From positions 62,001 through 126,000 of the forward strand of contig CAZMIX010000002.1 of NCBI GenBank assembly GCA_964566545.1: a DNA stretch of 64,000 nucleotides, read 5' to 3'. The DNA is from JAEYFP01 sp964566545 (GTDB taxonomy: Bacteria; Bacillota; Clostridia; Lachnospirales; Lachnospiraceae). The first letter of the stretch is position 1. Each line of letters starts with the position of its first letter. Of this stretch, positions 37,226-45,820 are shown piece after piece. Below the pieces are notes generated by a model. That model was not told the DNA's origin. It saw only the letters and a list, made by a program, of their open reading frames with translations, and ran no database searches. Position numbers and translations under genes: made by a program.

Positions 37226-37261
37226 AAGAAAGAATCCCTTACTATCATGAGATTCTTTCTT
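37226..37261 (-). terminator. Intrinsic terminator after htrA
   Basis: AAGAAAGAATC (37226-37236) pairs with GATTCTTTCTT (37251-37261). On the minus strand it runs into a T-rich tract ending GTTTTT; the htrA stop is 30 bp before it. Confidence 0.75.
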
Positions 37262-37290
37262 CATTCTATCCAATCCTATACAATTTATTC

Positions 37291-38661
37291 CTATTTATAA
37301 AAGTTTTCCCTGCTGTCCTCTCCGCTGCTCTGATCCGGTCTTTCAAGGTTTGCGTCCGCTCTTGCTCCAAGCGTGACAGGGAGCTTCATTTCTTTATACT
37401 CGCCATTGTCGGCTCGTTCGATCAGAATATCCACGGATTCGCCGGCTTTATAATACTGCAACCGCTCCTGCAGTTCTTTGATGCTTGTGACGGAAATCCC
37501 GTCAAACTTCTTGACAACATCGCCTTTTTGCAATCCCGCCGCTTGTGCCGGCGTGTCTGAATATACCTCCGAGATATAAATGCCTTCCGGGATTCCGTAG
37601 GTTTCCGAAACCTGACTCGTCACCGACAGACCCGTAATACCAAGGTAGCTCGCATCGCTTTCATCCACAAGCTCTCTTGTCTCTCTGCTCATCAAATCTT
37701 CAATGATTGGCATTGCGGTGGAAATCGGAATGGAATAGCCCATGCCTTCTACCTGCGAAGCGGCAAATTTGGCCGAATTGATACCAATTACCTCTCCTTT
37801 CATGTTTAGAAGCGCGCCGCCGCTGTTGCCAGGATTGATTGCCGCATCCGTCTGAATCAGCTTACTGCTCAAATTATCTATATCAATTTCTCTGTCAAGT
37901 GCGCTGACGATACCCGTCGTAACAGACTGTCCGTAGCCTAATGCATTTCCGATCGCAACAACCGGCTGCCCAATAACAAGCTCACTTGAATCACCTGATT
38001 TTGCCACCTTAATCTGTCTTAACGTGCTTTCCGACACATCCGCAAGCTTCACCGCAATGACAGCCAAATCATTTTCGGTATCGGCGCCTTTTAACGTCGC
38101 CTCATATACCTCATTGTCAATAAAGCTGACCGAAAGAGTATTGGCGCCCTCAATTACATGGTTATTCGTCACAATCAAAAGCTCATCGTTATTCTCCCCG
38201 ACAATAATACCGGAACCAAGACTTTCACTTTCATATTCCTGTGTCCCCATGCCAAACATCATCTGTACTTCCTGAACGCTCTTATTTGTAATAGAAACAA
38301 TCGAAGGCATCGCATCGGAAGCCACATCCGCCACCGCCATCGTAGTATCCTCAATTTCTTCTGTGGTGCTGATCGGCGTTACAGGAGCCGCTTCTTCCAT
38401 TTCCGCCGCCGGCTGCTCTATCTTCGTTTCCATTTGAGACGGATTTCCCAGCAGCTGATTGCCGATCAGGTTGACGCCCTGAAATGCAAATCCTGCCATA
38501 ATGCCAAATACAAGCCCGTAGGAGATGCAAGACATCCATTTCCTTCTCTTTGCTTTTTTTTCGATTTGCTTTTCCTGCCGTGCCCTCGCCTTTAACTCCG
38601 CATCCTGTTGTTCCTTTCTGTCAGGAATCGCTTGGCTTTCGTAATTATAATATTCATACAT
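37291..38661 (-). CDS. htrA: HtrA/DegP-type membrane serine protease
   Basis: Quality-control protease for misfolded exported proteins. The start at 38661 follows GAGGA; an in-frame extension upstream lacks a site. A cytoplasmic charged N-terminus and a single membrane helix (about 48-66) precede a trypsin-like domain with the triad in VTNNHVIEG (His), TENDLAVIAVK (Asp) and NPGNSGGAL (Ser), then one PDZ domain (GISEVYSDTPAQAAGLQKGDVV region). Length 456 fits Gram-positive HtrA. Three 11-bp tandem repeats lie upstream. Confidence 0.95.
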   Translation of the reverse strand: MYEYYNYESQAIPDRKEQQDAELKARARQEKQIEKKAKRRKWMSCISYGLVFGIMAGFAFQGVNLIGNQLLGNPSQMETKIEQPAAEMEEAAPVTPISTTEEIEDTTMAVADVASDAMPSIVSITNKSVQEVQMMFGMGTQEYESESLGSGIIVGENNDELLIVTNNHVIEGANTLSVSFIDNEVYEATLKGADTENDLAVIAVKLADVSESTLRQIKVAKSGDSSELVIGQPVVAIGNALGYGQSVTTGIVSALDREIDIDNLSSKLIQTDAAINPGNSGGALLNMKGEVIGINSAKFAASQVEGMGYSIPISTAMPIIEDLMSRETRELVDESDASYLGITGLSVTSQVSETYGIPEGIYISEVYSDTPAQAAGLQKGDVVKKFDGISVTSIKELQERLQYYKAGESVDILIERADNGEYKEMKLPVTLGARADANLERPDQSSGEDSRENFYK

Positions 38662-38828
38662 TGTTTTATCCTCACTTTCTTTTTCTATAATTCGCATCTG
38701 ATGAAATGACTTTTTGCAATTAGCCGAAACAAATCGTTTCATCTGCTTCTTTCGCTATAAAAATATCATACCTATAAACTATGAAATAAATTTGTATGAC
38801 ATGTGAGAAAAAAGTGAAAAATATATTA

Positions 38829-38861
38829 TCAAAGTGTGTTCAAAGTGTGTTCAAAGTGTGA
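38829..38861. repeat. Three perfect 11-bp tandem repeats upstream of htrA
   Basis: TCAAAGTGTGT is repeated at 38829-38839 and 38840-38850 and nearly completely at 38851-38861 (last base A). They lie between the binding-protein stop (38868) and htrA, about ten bases before a TTCACT-N16-TACAAA promoter-like pair on the minus strand. An 11-bp period puts each unit on the same DNA face, as OmpR-type regulators favour. Confidence 0.8.
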
Positions 38862-38867
38862 ATTCCT

Positions 38868-40421
38868 TTATTTTACATCACCCTCAGCACCGGCACTGAT
38901 GCTTTCCTGTGTAGGAATATGGTATTCAATTTCAGCGATCTGTCCGCCAATCGTATCCGATAATTCCCTCAGAATCCCGTCAGGATCGCTCCCCGTCCAT
39001 GCCTTTGTAAATGCAATTTCGAGCTGTACCCAGTAATTACTTGCTTCGATCATCTTTGGCAGCGAAACAGATTTCTCGTACTCGGACATTACGTTCGAAA
39101 TTTCCGAATTATCATAATTAATATTTTTTTTACATGCAAGCTTTCCGGCCTTCTTATAGAGATCGGCGGACTTCGTATAGGATAAATATTCGGCAAACGC
39201 ATTTGCCTGTTCCTTTTTATCCGAATAGCCGTTGACCGCCACTGCGCTCGTCACCGACAAACCGCGCGCCTTTAGTGTGGAACTGACATCCGGAAGTACG
39301 GCAATGCCATAATTAAATTCAAATTCACCGGCTGCCTTAGCCGCTTCGATCTTAGCAATCGCATCCGTCGTCGCAACGGTAAATACAGTCTTTCCTTGAA
39401 TAAATTCCTTTAGAATACCTTCGTAAGTGACCTCGTCTGCATCGATCGAAAAAAATTGATTTAAGTTCTGGTAGACGGTCAGACAATCTACCGACTGCTG
39501 GTTATAAATATTGAAAACCGCATTATTATCGCCATTTTCCCCACCGACATCCATATAATTGCCGACAAAGAAATAATTATAGAAAATATCCGAAACGTCC
39601 CATTTGAATACGGCCTCAACTGCCTCGGGCGCGTCGTAGTTATTTGCAAAGGTCAGAATATCATCAATCGTAGCAGGAATCATTGTAGAAAGTCGCTCTA
39701 ATACCTCCGGACTCGTCTCCGCATCCTCTTCACCCATTGGCGTGCCTTCTTCACCAATCAATACACCTTCCCCTTCTCCTTCTACCGGCTCTTCCGCCGT
39801 TTCGGCAGATGTCTCTGTTGCCGCCTTTCCTTCTTCCGCATCGGATTCTACTTCTATCCGTTCCTTTGCCATATTGGCCATGTAGGTCTTATTATAGAGA
39901 AAAAAATTCGTCTCATAATAAAGCGGATACGCCACATACTGCTCATTACACCTTACCGCATGGAGTGCCGTCTGCGGGTAATTCTGAGGAAGCACAACAG
40001 ACTCCGTATCTTTGATTGGCGTCGCAAGCCCCGCAAGATATGCCCGCATCAAGTTATCATGCGTTGTAATATATAAGTCGGGAGCCTCCATGCCCTCCTC
40101 TTTGTCCTCATTAATCGAAGCACGATTGATCTGTTCCAAATATTCCACACCGGAAACAAGCACCGGCTTAACCTTAATCCCGTGCTCCGCCTGATAAGAA
40201 AGCGCGGTTGTCGTCACGTACTCCGTAAGCGTATCATCGGCATACCAGAGCACGAGCGTCTCGCTGTCAACGTGCTGAAATTGTGCGGTGGCCTCTTCCT
40301 CTCCTGCCTCATCCGCCTGCTCGCTGTTCTTGTAGCGCGAATCCCGATCCTGAAACGCAATAACAAGCATCGCTGCAATCAGCGCTATCGACAGCACCGC
40401 TGAAAACCATTTTTTTCTCAT
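38868..40421 (-). CDS. Solute-binding protein-like, membrane-anchored
   Basis: Resembles family 1 extracellular binding proteins for sugars: ETLVLWYADDTLTEYVTTTALSYQ at the start of the mature region, PDLYITTHDNLMRAY, YPLYYETNFFLYNKTYM, and a C-terminal SYTKSADLYKKAGKLACKK. The N-terminal hydrophobic segment (8-22) has no cysteine, so it is a membrane anchor or cleaved signal. An acidic insertion (about 190-235, rich in Glu/Thr/Gly) breaks the fold and is unusual. No permease or ATPase gene is near; it precedes htrA by about 200 bp. It could have become a sensor or another non-transport protein. Confidence 0.8.
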   Translation of the reverse strand: MRKKWFSAVLSIALIAAMLVIAFQDRDSRYKNSEQADEAGEEEATAQFQHVDSETLVLWYADDTLTEYVTTTALSYQAEHGIKVKPVLVSGVEYLEQINRASINEDKEEGMEAPDLYITTHDNLMRAYLAGLATPIKDTESVVLPQNYPQTALHAVRCNEQYVAYPLYYETNFFLYNKTYMANMAKERIEVESDAEEGKAATETSAETAEEPVEGEGEGVLIGEEGTPMGEEDAETSPEVLERLSTMIPATIDDILTFANNYDAPEAVEAVFKWDVSDIFYNYFFVGNYMDVGGENGDNNAVFNIYNQQSVDCLTVYQNLNQFFSIDADEVTYEGILKEFIQGKTVFTVATTDAIAKIEAAKAAGEFEFNYGIAVLPDVSSTLKARGLSVTSAVAVNGYSDKKEQANAFAEYLSYTKSADLYKKAGKLACKKNINYDNSEISNVMSEYEKSVSLPKMIEASNYWVQLEIAFTKAWTGSDPDGILRELSDTIGGQIAEIEYHIPTQESISAGAEGDVK

Positions 40422-40445
40422 ATACGACTCCCAAGCTTCTTAAAA

Positions 40446-41642
40446 TCAGTAGAAAGCCTTTTCCAAACGAACAACCATCTCATCGACATCCTGCTTCGTG
40501 ATAATAAGCGGCGGCAGGAAACGAAGTACATCCGGGCCTGCCGTGATTACAATCAGACCGTTTTCAAGCGCCTTTTTGCTGACCTCTCCCGCTGTCATTT
40601 TAGACGTATCAAACACAAGCCCCTGCATGAGTCCGCGTCCTCTGTGTCCGGTCAAAAAGTCATATTTCTGCACGAGCGCCTCGAGCTTTTCCTCAAGATA
40701 AGGCGCCGTTTCATTCACTTTCATAAGTACATTTTCTTCTTCAAAAAGCTCGAATATTTTATTAACAGCAGCTGTAGCAAGCGGGTTCCCGCCGTAGGTG
40801 GTGCCATGATCGCCTTCCGTGAGCGAATGATCCGCCACCTGCTGCGTCATCAAAAACGCACCGACTGGGATCCCTCCACCAACTGCCTTTGCGACCGTCA
40901 TGATATCCGGCTTAACACCGTAATGTTCATAGGCGAACAGCTTTCCCGTGCGCCCCATGCCGCACTGGATTTCATCCAATATCAGCAGAATCCCTTTTTC
41001 ATCGCAGATTTTCCTAATGCCCGTCAGGAATTCTTCCGTGGCAACATGGATACCGCCTTCACCCTGTATCGTCTCTAAAATAATAGCACAGGTCTTATCG
41101 GAAAGCAAAGCCTTTACACTCTCAAGATTATTGTATTCCGCATATTTGATATTTCCGATCATCGGGTAAAACGCCTCGCGGTATTTCGGGTTGCCCGTCA
41201 CGGACAGCGCGCCCATCGTGCGCCCGTGGAACGAACGCTCCATCGCGATGATTTCATGATCATTGCTGCCATCCCTGACATAAGCGTATTTCCTTGCCGC
41301 CTTAATCGCACCCTCGATCGCTTCAGCTCCGCTGTTCGTAAAGAAAACCCGATCCATTCCCGACGACTTCGCCAGCTTCCCAGCCGCCTCTATGGCTGGC
41401 ACGGAATAGTAATAGTTGGAGGTATGAATCAGCTTGTCAATCTGTGCTTTTAACGCGTCATTATACTTTTTATTGCCGTAGCCGAGCGCAAATACGGCGA
41501 TGCCCGCCGTAAAATCGAGATATGCCTTGCCTCTAATATCATACAGGTAAACGCCCTCACCTTTATCAAGCACGATCTGGTAACGGTTATACGTGTGCAG
41601 CAGCACGCTTTCGGCTTCTTCTATATATTGTTCCATCGTCAT
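40446..41642 (-). CDS. argD: Acetylornithine aminotransferase
   Basis: PLP-dependent step from N-acetylglutamate semialdehyde to N-acetylornithine. The start at 41642 uses AAGGAGA and gives 398 residues; its ATGA overlaps the argB stop by 4 bp. Class III aminotransferase motifs: YLDFTAGIAVFALGYGN, FFTNSGAEAIEGAIKAARKY, the Asp of ILDEIQCGMGRTG and the lysine of MTVAKAVGGGIPVGAF. Last gene of the argC-GNAT-argJ-argB-argD run. Confidence 0.95.
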   Translation of the reverse strand: MTMEQYIEEAESVLLHTYNRYQIVLDKGEGVYLYDIRGKAYLDFTAGIAVFALGYGNKKYNDALKAQIDKLIHTSNYYYSVPAIEAAGKLAKSSGMDRVFFTNSGAEAIEGAIKAARKYAYVRDGSNDHEIIAMERSFHGRTMGALSVTGNPKYREAFYPMIGNIKYAEYNNLESVKALLSDKTCAIILETIQGEGGIHVATEEFLTGIRKICDEKGILLILDEIQCGMGRTGKLFAYEHYGVKPDIMTVAKAVGGGIPVGAFLMTQQVADHSLTEGDHGTTYGGNPLATAAVNKIFELFEEENVLMKVNETAPYLEEKLEALVQKYDFLTGHRGRGLMQGLVFDTSKMTAGEVSKKALENGLIVITAGPDVLRFLPPLIITKQDVDEMVVRLEKAFY

Positions 41643-42544
41643 AACATCGTCTCCTTTTCCGCATCCGGAAAAAACATCGTTCCGATTCCTTTTTTCGTAA
41701 ATATTTCCAGCAACAGGCAATGCGGCTTTCTGCCGTCTAAAATATGCACGCGGTTCACGCCGTTTGATATCGCATCCGTACAGTTATGAAGCTTCGGCAG
41801 CATGCCGCCGCCAATGTAGCCGTCCGCAATGAGCGCCTCCGCCTCGGAAACGGTCAGCCTCGAAATGAACGTCTCCTTATCGTCCGGGTTTTTATAAACG
41901 CCCTCAATGTCGGTCAAAAATGCCAGCTTATCCGCGCCCATCGCCTTTGCGATCGCACAGGCGGCGTCATCCGCGTTAATATTATAGGTCAGAAAATTTT
42001 CATCTAAACCGATCGGCGCGATGATCGGAAGAAAATCTTTTTCCAAAAGATCCTCTAGAATTTTTGTGTTTACCTCGGTGATATCGCCGACAAAGCCGAT
42101 ATCCTCACCGTCCGCATACTTCTTTTCCACTTTCAGCAGTCCGCCGTCCTTGCCGGAAATGCCGACCGCCTTGACGCCAAGCTCCTGCACCATCGCGACG
42201 AGAGACTTATTCACCTTTCCGAGCACCATTTCCGCAATTTCCATCGTTTCCTCATCGGTCACGCGCAAGCCGTTCACAAATTCCGCCTTCTTTCCGATTT
42301 TGCCGACCCAATGGCTGATTTCCTTTCCGCCTCCGTGTACGACGATCGGCTTAAAGCCGACGAGCTTTAACAGCGTCACATCCTTGATGACGTTTCGCTT
42401 TAATTCCTCGTCGGTCATCGCGCTTCCGCCATATTTGACTACGATGACCTTTCTGTTAAACTGCTGAATATATGGAAGCGCTTCGATCAGCACCTCCGCC
42501 TTATGCAAATATTTTTCCATATAAATATCGTTTGTGATGTTCAA
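41639..42544 (-). CDS. argB: Acetylglutamate kinase
   Basis: Phosphorylates N-acetylglutamate. Amino acid kinase fold with VIVVKYGGSAM, the substrate loop VHGGGKEIS and NADDAACAIAKAMGADKLAFLTDIEGVY. It begins with TTG at 42544, supported by GGGGGGA seven bases upstream; the next ATG, eight codons in, lacks a site. The N-terminal helix (YMEKYLHKAEVLIEALPYIQQF) is of the kind that makes the enzyme hexameric and arginine-sensitive in other bacteria, so feedback inhibition is likely. Length 301. Confidence 0.96.
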   Translation of the reverse strand: MNITNDIYMEKYLHKAEVLIEALPYIQQFNRKVIVVKYGGSAMTDEELKRNVIKDVTLLKLVGFKPIVVHGGGKEISHWVGKIGKKAEFVNGLRVTDEETMEIAEMVLGKVNKSLVAMVQELGVKAVGISGKDGGLLKVEKKYADGEDIGFVGDITEVNTKILEDLLEKDFLPIIAPIGLDENFLTYNINADDAACAIAKAMGADKLAFLTDIEGVYKNPDDKETFISRLTVSEAEALIADGYIGGGMLPKLHNCTDAISNGVNRVHILDGRKPHCLLLEIFTKKGIGTMFFPDAEKETML

Positions 42545-42562
42545 AACAAAATCCCCCCTTTC

Positions 42563-43789
42563 TCAGCTCCTATAATCCGCGTTGATCTTTACATAGTCAT
42601 ATGTGAGGTCACAGCCCCAGGCGGTCGCCTCTTCCTCGCCCATCTTCATGTCCACAAGCGCGGTCACTTCCTTTGCCGAAAGGATTTTAGTCGCTTCCTC
42701 CTCGCTGTAATCCACTACTAGGCCGTCCTTGAAAATGAGCATTTTGCCTGCCTCGCTCATAAAGTACAATTCCATTTTTTCAGGGTCAAACTCTGCGCCG
42801 GAATAGCCGAGCGCGCAAAGAATCCTTCCCATGGCGTTCGCATCGTGTCCAAAAATCGCCGCTTTTGTCAACGAGGAAGTAATGACCGATTTAGCAAGCA
42901 CCCTCGCGTCCTGCTTCGTCCTCGCATGGATCACTTTTGTCTCAAAAAGCGCGGTTGCCCCTTCGCCGTCGCCGGCCATTTTTTTCGCGAGCGTTTCATT
43001 AATATAATGGAGCGCTTCGCAAAATGTCCGATAATCTGCATTTTCTTCCGTAATCGGTTCATTCCCGGCCATGCCGTTCGCGAGTACGAGCAGCGTATCG
43101 TTTGTGGACGTGTCGCCGTCTACCGAAATCATGTTAAATGTATCCACAACGTCCTCCTTCAGCGCTTTCGTCAAAAGCTCCTTAGAAATCGCCGCGTCCG
43201 TCGTGACATAGGCGAGCATCGTGCACATATTCGGATGGATCATTCCCGAACCTTTGCACATTCCTCCGATCGTGATGGTCTTTCCGCCAAGCTCCACCTG
43301 CACCGCCGCCTCCTTGCGCACGGTATCGGTCGTCATGATCGCTTCCGCCGCCAGGCTTCCAGCCTCAAGTGTATCGCAAAGCAGCGGAACGAGCTTTTCC
43401 ACGCCGGCAGCAATCCGATCCACCGGAAGCTGCATGCCAATGATGCCCGTAGAGCCGATAAGTACCGCCTCCGCGGGGATCTGAAGCAGTTTTCCGGCAA
43501 CTTCGGCAGTCTTTCGGCACGCCTCCATGCCCGACTCCCGCGTGCACGCGTTTGCAATTCCGGCATTGACGACGACAGCCTGTACAAACGGGGAATCCTT
43601 CACAACCTTTTGGTCCCATTTGACCGGCGCCGCTTTCACGATATTCGTTGTAAAGGTGCCCGCCACCACGCATGGCTGTTCGCTGTAGATCATCGCCATA
43701 TCTTTTCTGTTTTTGTACTTAATCGAAGCTTCGGCGCCGGCCGCCTGAAAGCCCTTCGCCGCCGTTACTCCGCCCTCTGTCTTTTTCAT
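42563..43789 (-). CDS. argJ: Bifunctional ornithine acetyltransferase/N-acetylglutamate synthase
   Basis: Recycles the acetyl group from acetylornithine to glutamate. The start at 43789 follows CAGGAGAG; an in-frame extension to 43843 is unsupported. The precursor self-cleaves before a Thr nucleophile; here the site reads KGSGMIHPNMCTML, with Cys where most members have Ala before the Thr. The rest is typical, including SVDGDTSTNDTLLVLANG and the C-terminal WGCDLTYDYVKINADYRS. Gap to argB is 18 bp. Having argJ lets the pathway run in cyclic mode. Confidence 0.96.
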   Translation of the reverse strand: MKKTEGGVTAAKGFQAAGAEASIKYKNRKDMAMIYSEQPCVVAGTFTTNIVKAAPVKWDQKVVKDSPFVQAVVVNAGIANACTRESGMEACRKTAEVAGKLLQIPAEAVLIGSTGIIGMQLPVDRIAAGVEKLVPLLCDTLEAGSLAAEAIMTTDTVRKEAAVQVELGGKTITIGGMCKGSGMIHPNMCTMLAYVTTDAAISKELLTKALKEDVVDTFNMISVDGDTSTNDTLLVLANGMAGNEPITEENADYRTFCEALHYINETLAKKMAGDGEGATALFETKVIHARTKQDARVLAKSVITSSLTKAAIFGHDANAMGRILCALGYSGAEFDPEKMELYFMSEAGKMLIFKDGLVVDYSEEEATKILSAKEVTALVDMKMGEEEATAWGCDLTYDYVKINADYRS

Positions 43790-43845
43790 AATGTTCTCTC
43801 CTGTCCGTAACTGTTCAGCACTTTCACCATACTGAATCATCACTC

Positions 43846-44289
43846 TTATTTATTAAACTGCACAATATTTTCCTGGTTTAAAACAAAATCATAATAATTT
43901 AAATCCTCGCGCTTCATCCATCCGATTGTTTTCCAAAATGCGTTTCCGATGTCATTCTCCGTAAACGCGATGAGGGAAACCTTATTGATCCCTTCTTTTC
44001 TAAGAGCCTTCATCGCAAACACGACCATACTCTTGCCAATGCCCTGCAGACGGTAATCAAGATGCACACAGACATGGTACAGGCAGCCTCTGCGCCCGTC
44101 ATGCCCACATAAAATACTTCCAACGATCTTACCGTCCTCAACTGCCACGACACTCGTCGTCGGATTGCGCTTTAAAAACCCATTCACGCCTTCCTTAGAA
44201 TCATCGGCGCTTCTGATTGCGAAGCCCTTGATGCTTTTCCAGAGCTGATATACCTCATCGTAATCCTCCGGCTCCATGATGCGTATCAT
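43846..44289 (-). CDS. GNAT acetyltransferase inside the arg operon
   Basis: Single GNAT domain, 147 residues. The acetyl-CoA loop is YRLQGIGKSMV (R/Q-x-x-G-x-G/A pattern) after the CLYHVCVHLDY strand, and FTENDIGNAFWKTIGWMKRED forms the C-terminal helix and strand. Placement between argC and argJ suggests it may supply N-acetylglutamate from acetyl-CoA, the priming step, though it is much shorter than classic ArgA and lacks its kinase-like domain. A general N-acetyltransferase is the alternative. Confidence 0.85.
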   Translation of the reverse strand: MIRIMEPEDYDEVYQLWKSIKGFAIRSADDSKEGVNGFLKRNPTTSVVAVEDGKIVGSILCGHDGRRGCLYHVCVHLDYRLQGIGKSMVVFAMKALRKEGINKVSLIAFTENDIGNAFWKTIGWMKREDLNYYDFVLNQENIVQFNK

Positions 44290-44406
44290 AATTTCCCCCC
44301 TGGTTTTACTATTTTATTCTGCCCTACTTTGCATGAATTCCGGCAGGAAAAGCTTTGACATACTTTTGCGAAAATAATCCTGGTTACATAACATGTGCCG
44401 CCGTAT

Positions 44407-45447
44407 CTATGGAAACATCGGCACAAGCTCCAAACCCTCCGATTCCTTGAGACCGAATAAAAGATTCATATTCTGTACGGCCTGCCCTGCCGCGCCCTTT
44501 ACGACATTATCGAGCGCGCCCATGATGACAATCCGGTTCGTGCGCGCGTCGAGCTTAAAGTTGACATCGACATAGTTGCTGCCCTCCACCCACTTCGTTT
44601 CCGGGCAGACATCCTTCCTTAACACACGAACAAATTTTTCATTTTCATAATACTTGTCATAGGCAGCTTTCACCTGTTCATAATCGGCTTCCTTTGCAAG
44701 ATTTGCATAGGCCGTCACGAGGATCCCGCGGTTCATCGGCGCTAAATGCGGTGTGAATATGACTTTCAGCGGTGCGCCCGCCGCAAGCCCAAGCTGTTCC
44801 TCAATTTCCGGCGTATGGCGGTGCGTCAGCACACCGTATGCCTTCATATTTTCATTCACTTCACAGTACAGATTCGCCGTCTTAGCGCCTCTGCCTGCGC
44901 CGGACACGCCGGACTTCGCATCGATGATGATCGAATCCCTGTCAATGATTCCTTCCTTTAATAAAGGGTAAATCGAAAGAATCGAGCACGTCGTATAGCA
45001 GCCCGGATTTGCGATAAGCCTTGCTTTTTTGATATCCTCCCTGTTGATTTCGCAAAGCCCGTATACGGCCTCGTCGATCAACTGCGGCGACTGGTGGGAG
45101 AGCTGATACCAGTTCTCGTAAACGGAGACATCCTTGATCCTGTAATCGGCGCTCAAGTCGATAACCTTTGTATGGGAAAGGATCTCCTCATCCAGCACCG
45201 AGGCCAAAAAGCCCTGCGGCGTCGCCGTGAAAATAACGTCGACCTCCTTTGCAAGCTCCTTTAAATTGTCATCCCTGCATACATCCTGAACGATCTCAAA
45301 CATATTCTGAAACACTTCACAATAATTCTGATCTATATAACTTCTCGAACCGTACCATTTAATTTCTGCTTCCTTATGGTTTAAAAGAAGTCTGACAAGC
45401 TCGCCTCCCGCATAGCCGGTCGCACCGATAATTCCTGCTTTGATCAT
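44407..45447 (-). CDS. argC: N-acetyl-gamma-glutamyl-phosphate reductase
   Basis: NADPH-dependent third step of arginine synthesis. Rossmann start GIIGATGYAGGELVRLL, catalytic Cys in NPGCYTTCSIL and the conserved histidine in LTHRHTPEIEEQ. Length 346 is typical. Ribosome site AAGGAGA. First gene of the leftward arginine operon; it diverges from argG across a 373-bp regulatory gap. A gap of 117 bp separates it from the GNAT gene. Confidence 0.97.
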   Translation of the reverse strand: MIKAGIIGATGYAGGELVRLLLNHKEAEIKWYGSRSYIDQNYCEVFQNMFEIVQDVCRDDNLKELAKEVDVIFTATPQGFLASVLDEEILSHTKVIDLSADYRIKDVSVYENWYQLSHQSPQLIDEAVYGLCEINREDIKKARLIANPGCYTTCSILSIYPLLKEGIIDRDSIIIDAKSGVSGAGRGAKTANLYCEVNENMKAYGVLTHRHTPEIEEQLGLAAGAPLKVIFTPHLAPMNRGILVTAYANLAKEADYEQVKAAYDKYYENEKFVRVLRKDVCPETKWVEGSNYVDVNFKLDARTNRIVIMGALDNVVKGAAGQAVQNMNLLFGLKESEGLELVPMFP

Positions 45448-45512
45448 AGCTGTTTCTCCTTCCCTGATTTCTTTCCTGCTTATATTACAGCTTCTCTCTT
45501 ATATCCGTAGTC

Positions 45513-45541
45513 ATCATACTACATAATACAGCGTAAAACAA
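45513..45541 (-). promoter_or_regulatory. argC operon promoter
   Basis: Minus strand TTGTTT (45541-45536), 17-bp spacer, TATGAT (45518-45513), about 65 bp before the argC ATG. Confidence 0.55.
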
Positions 45542-45567
45542 ACAAAATGTCTTTTTTCTGTTGAGAT

Positions 45568-45601
45568 TGCATAATTATACATCCAAAATGAATAATATGC
45601 A
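45568..45601. promoter_or_regulatory. ArgR box pair near argC
   Basis: TGCATAATTATACA (45568-45581) is an almost perfect palindrome of the TGNATWWWWATNCA arginine-repressor type. A weaker second site, TGAATAATATGCA, follows at 45589-45601. Two boxes side by side fit binding by an ArgR hexamer. They sit just upstream of the argC promoter. Confidence 0.6.
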
Positions 45602-45710
45602 ACCCCTTATTTCAATTTTTCGATCTGTATTAATTTTATTCCTCTTTTTCCATTCATATTTATGCACTTTTCCCGTTATCCTTCCCTTATGCGGCTTTTT
45701 TTGTGTTTTA

Positions 45711-45734
45711 TGCATAAATATTAATTTTTATGCA
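45711..45734. promoter_or_regulatory. ArgR-like inverted repeat near argG
   Basis: TGCATAAA (45711-45718) and TTTATGCA (45727-45734) are perfect inverted copies eight bases apart, rich in the TGCAT half-site. They end nine bases before the argG -35 element, so they could repress argG under high arginine. Confidence 0.5.
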
Positions 45735-45742
45735 CGAAACAC

Positions 45743-45771
45743 TTGCATTTCAACGGTAGTTGTTGTATATT
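45743..45771 (+). promoter_or_regulatory. argG promoter
   Basis: TTGCAT (45743-45748), 17-bp spacer, TATATT (45766-45771), about 45 bp before the argG start. Confidence 0.7.
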
Positions 45772-45820
45772 AGTTGCAGATTAAATATCACACCAACTAC
45801 AAATCAGGAGGAATAGATTA

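Noticed and set aside
42845..43810. 321-codon open frame antisense to argJ
   Set aside because: It is a codon-bias shadow of argJ: rich in Arg/His, no ribosome site, no domain, and the minus strand encodes a complete conserved enzyme.
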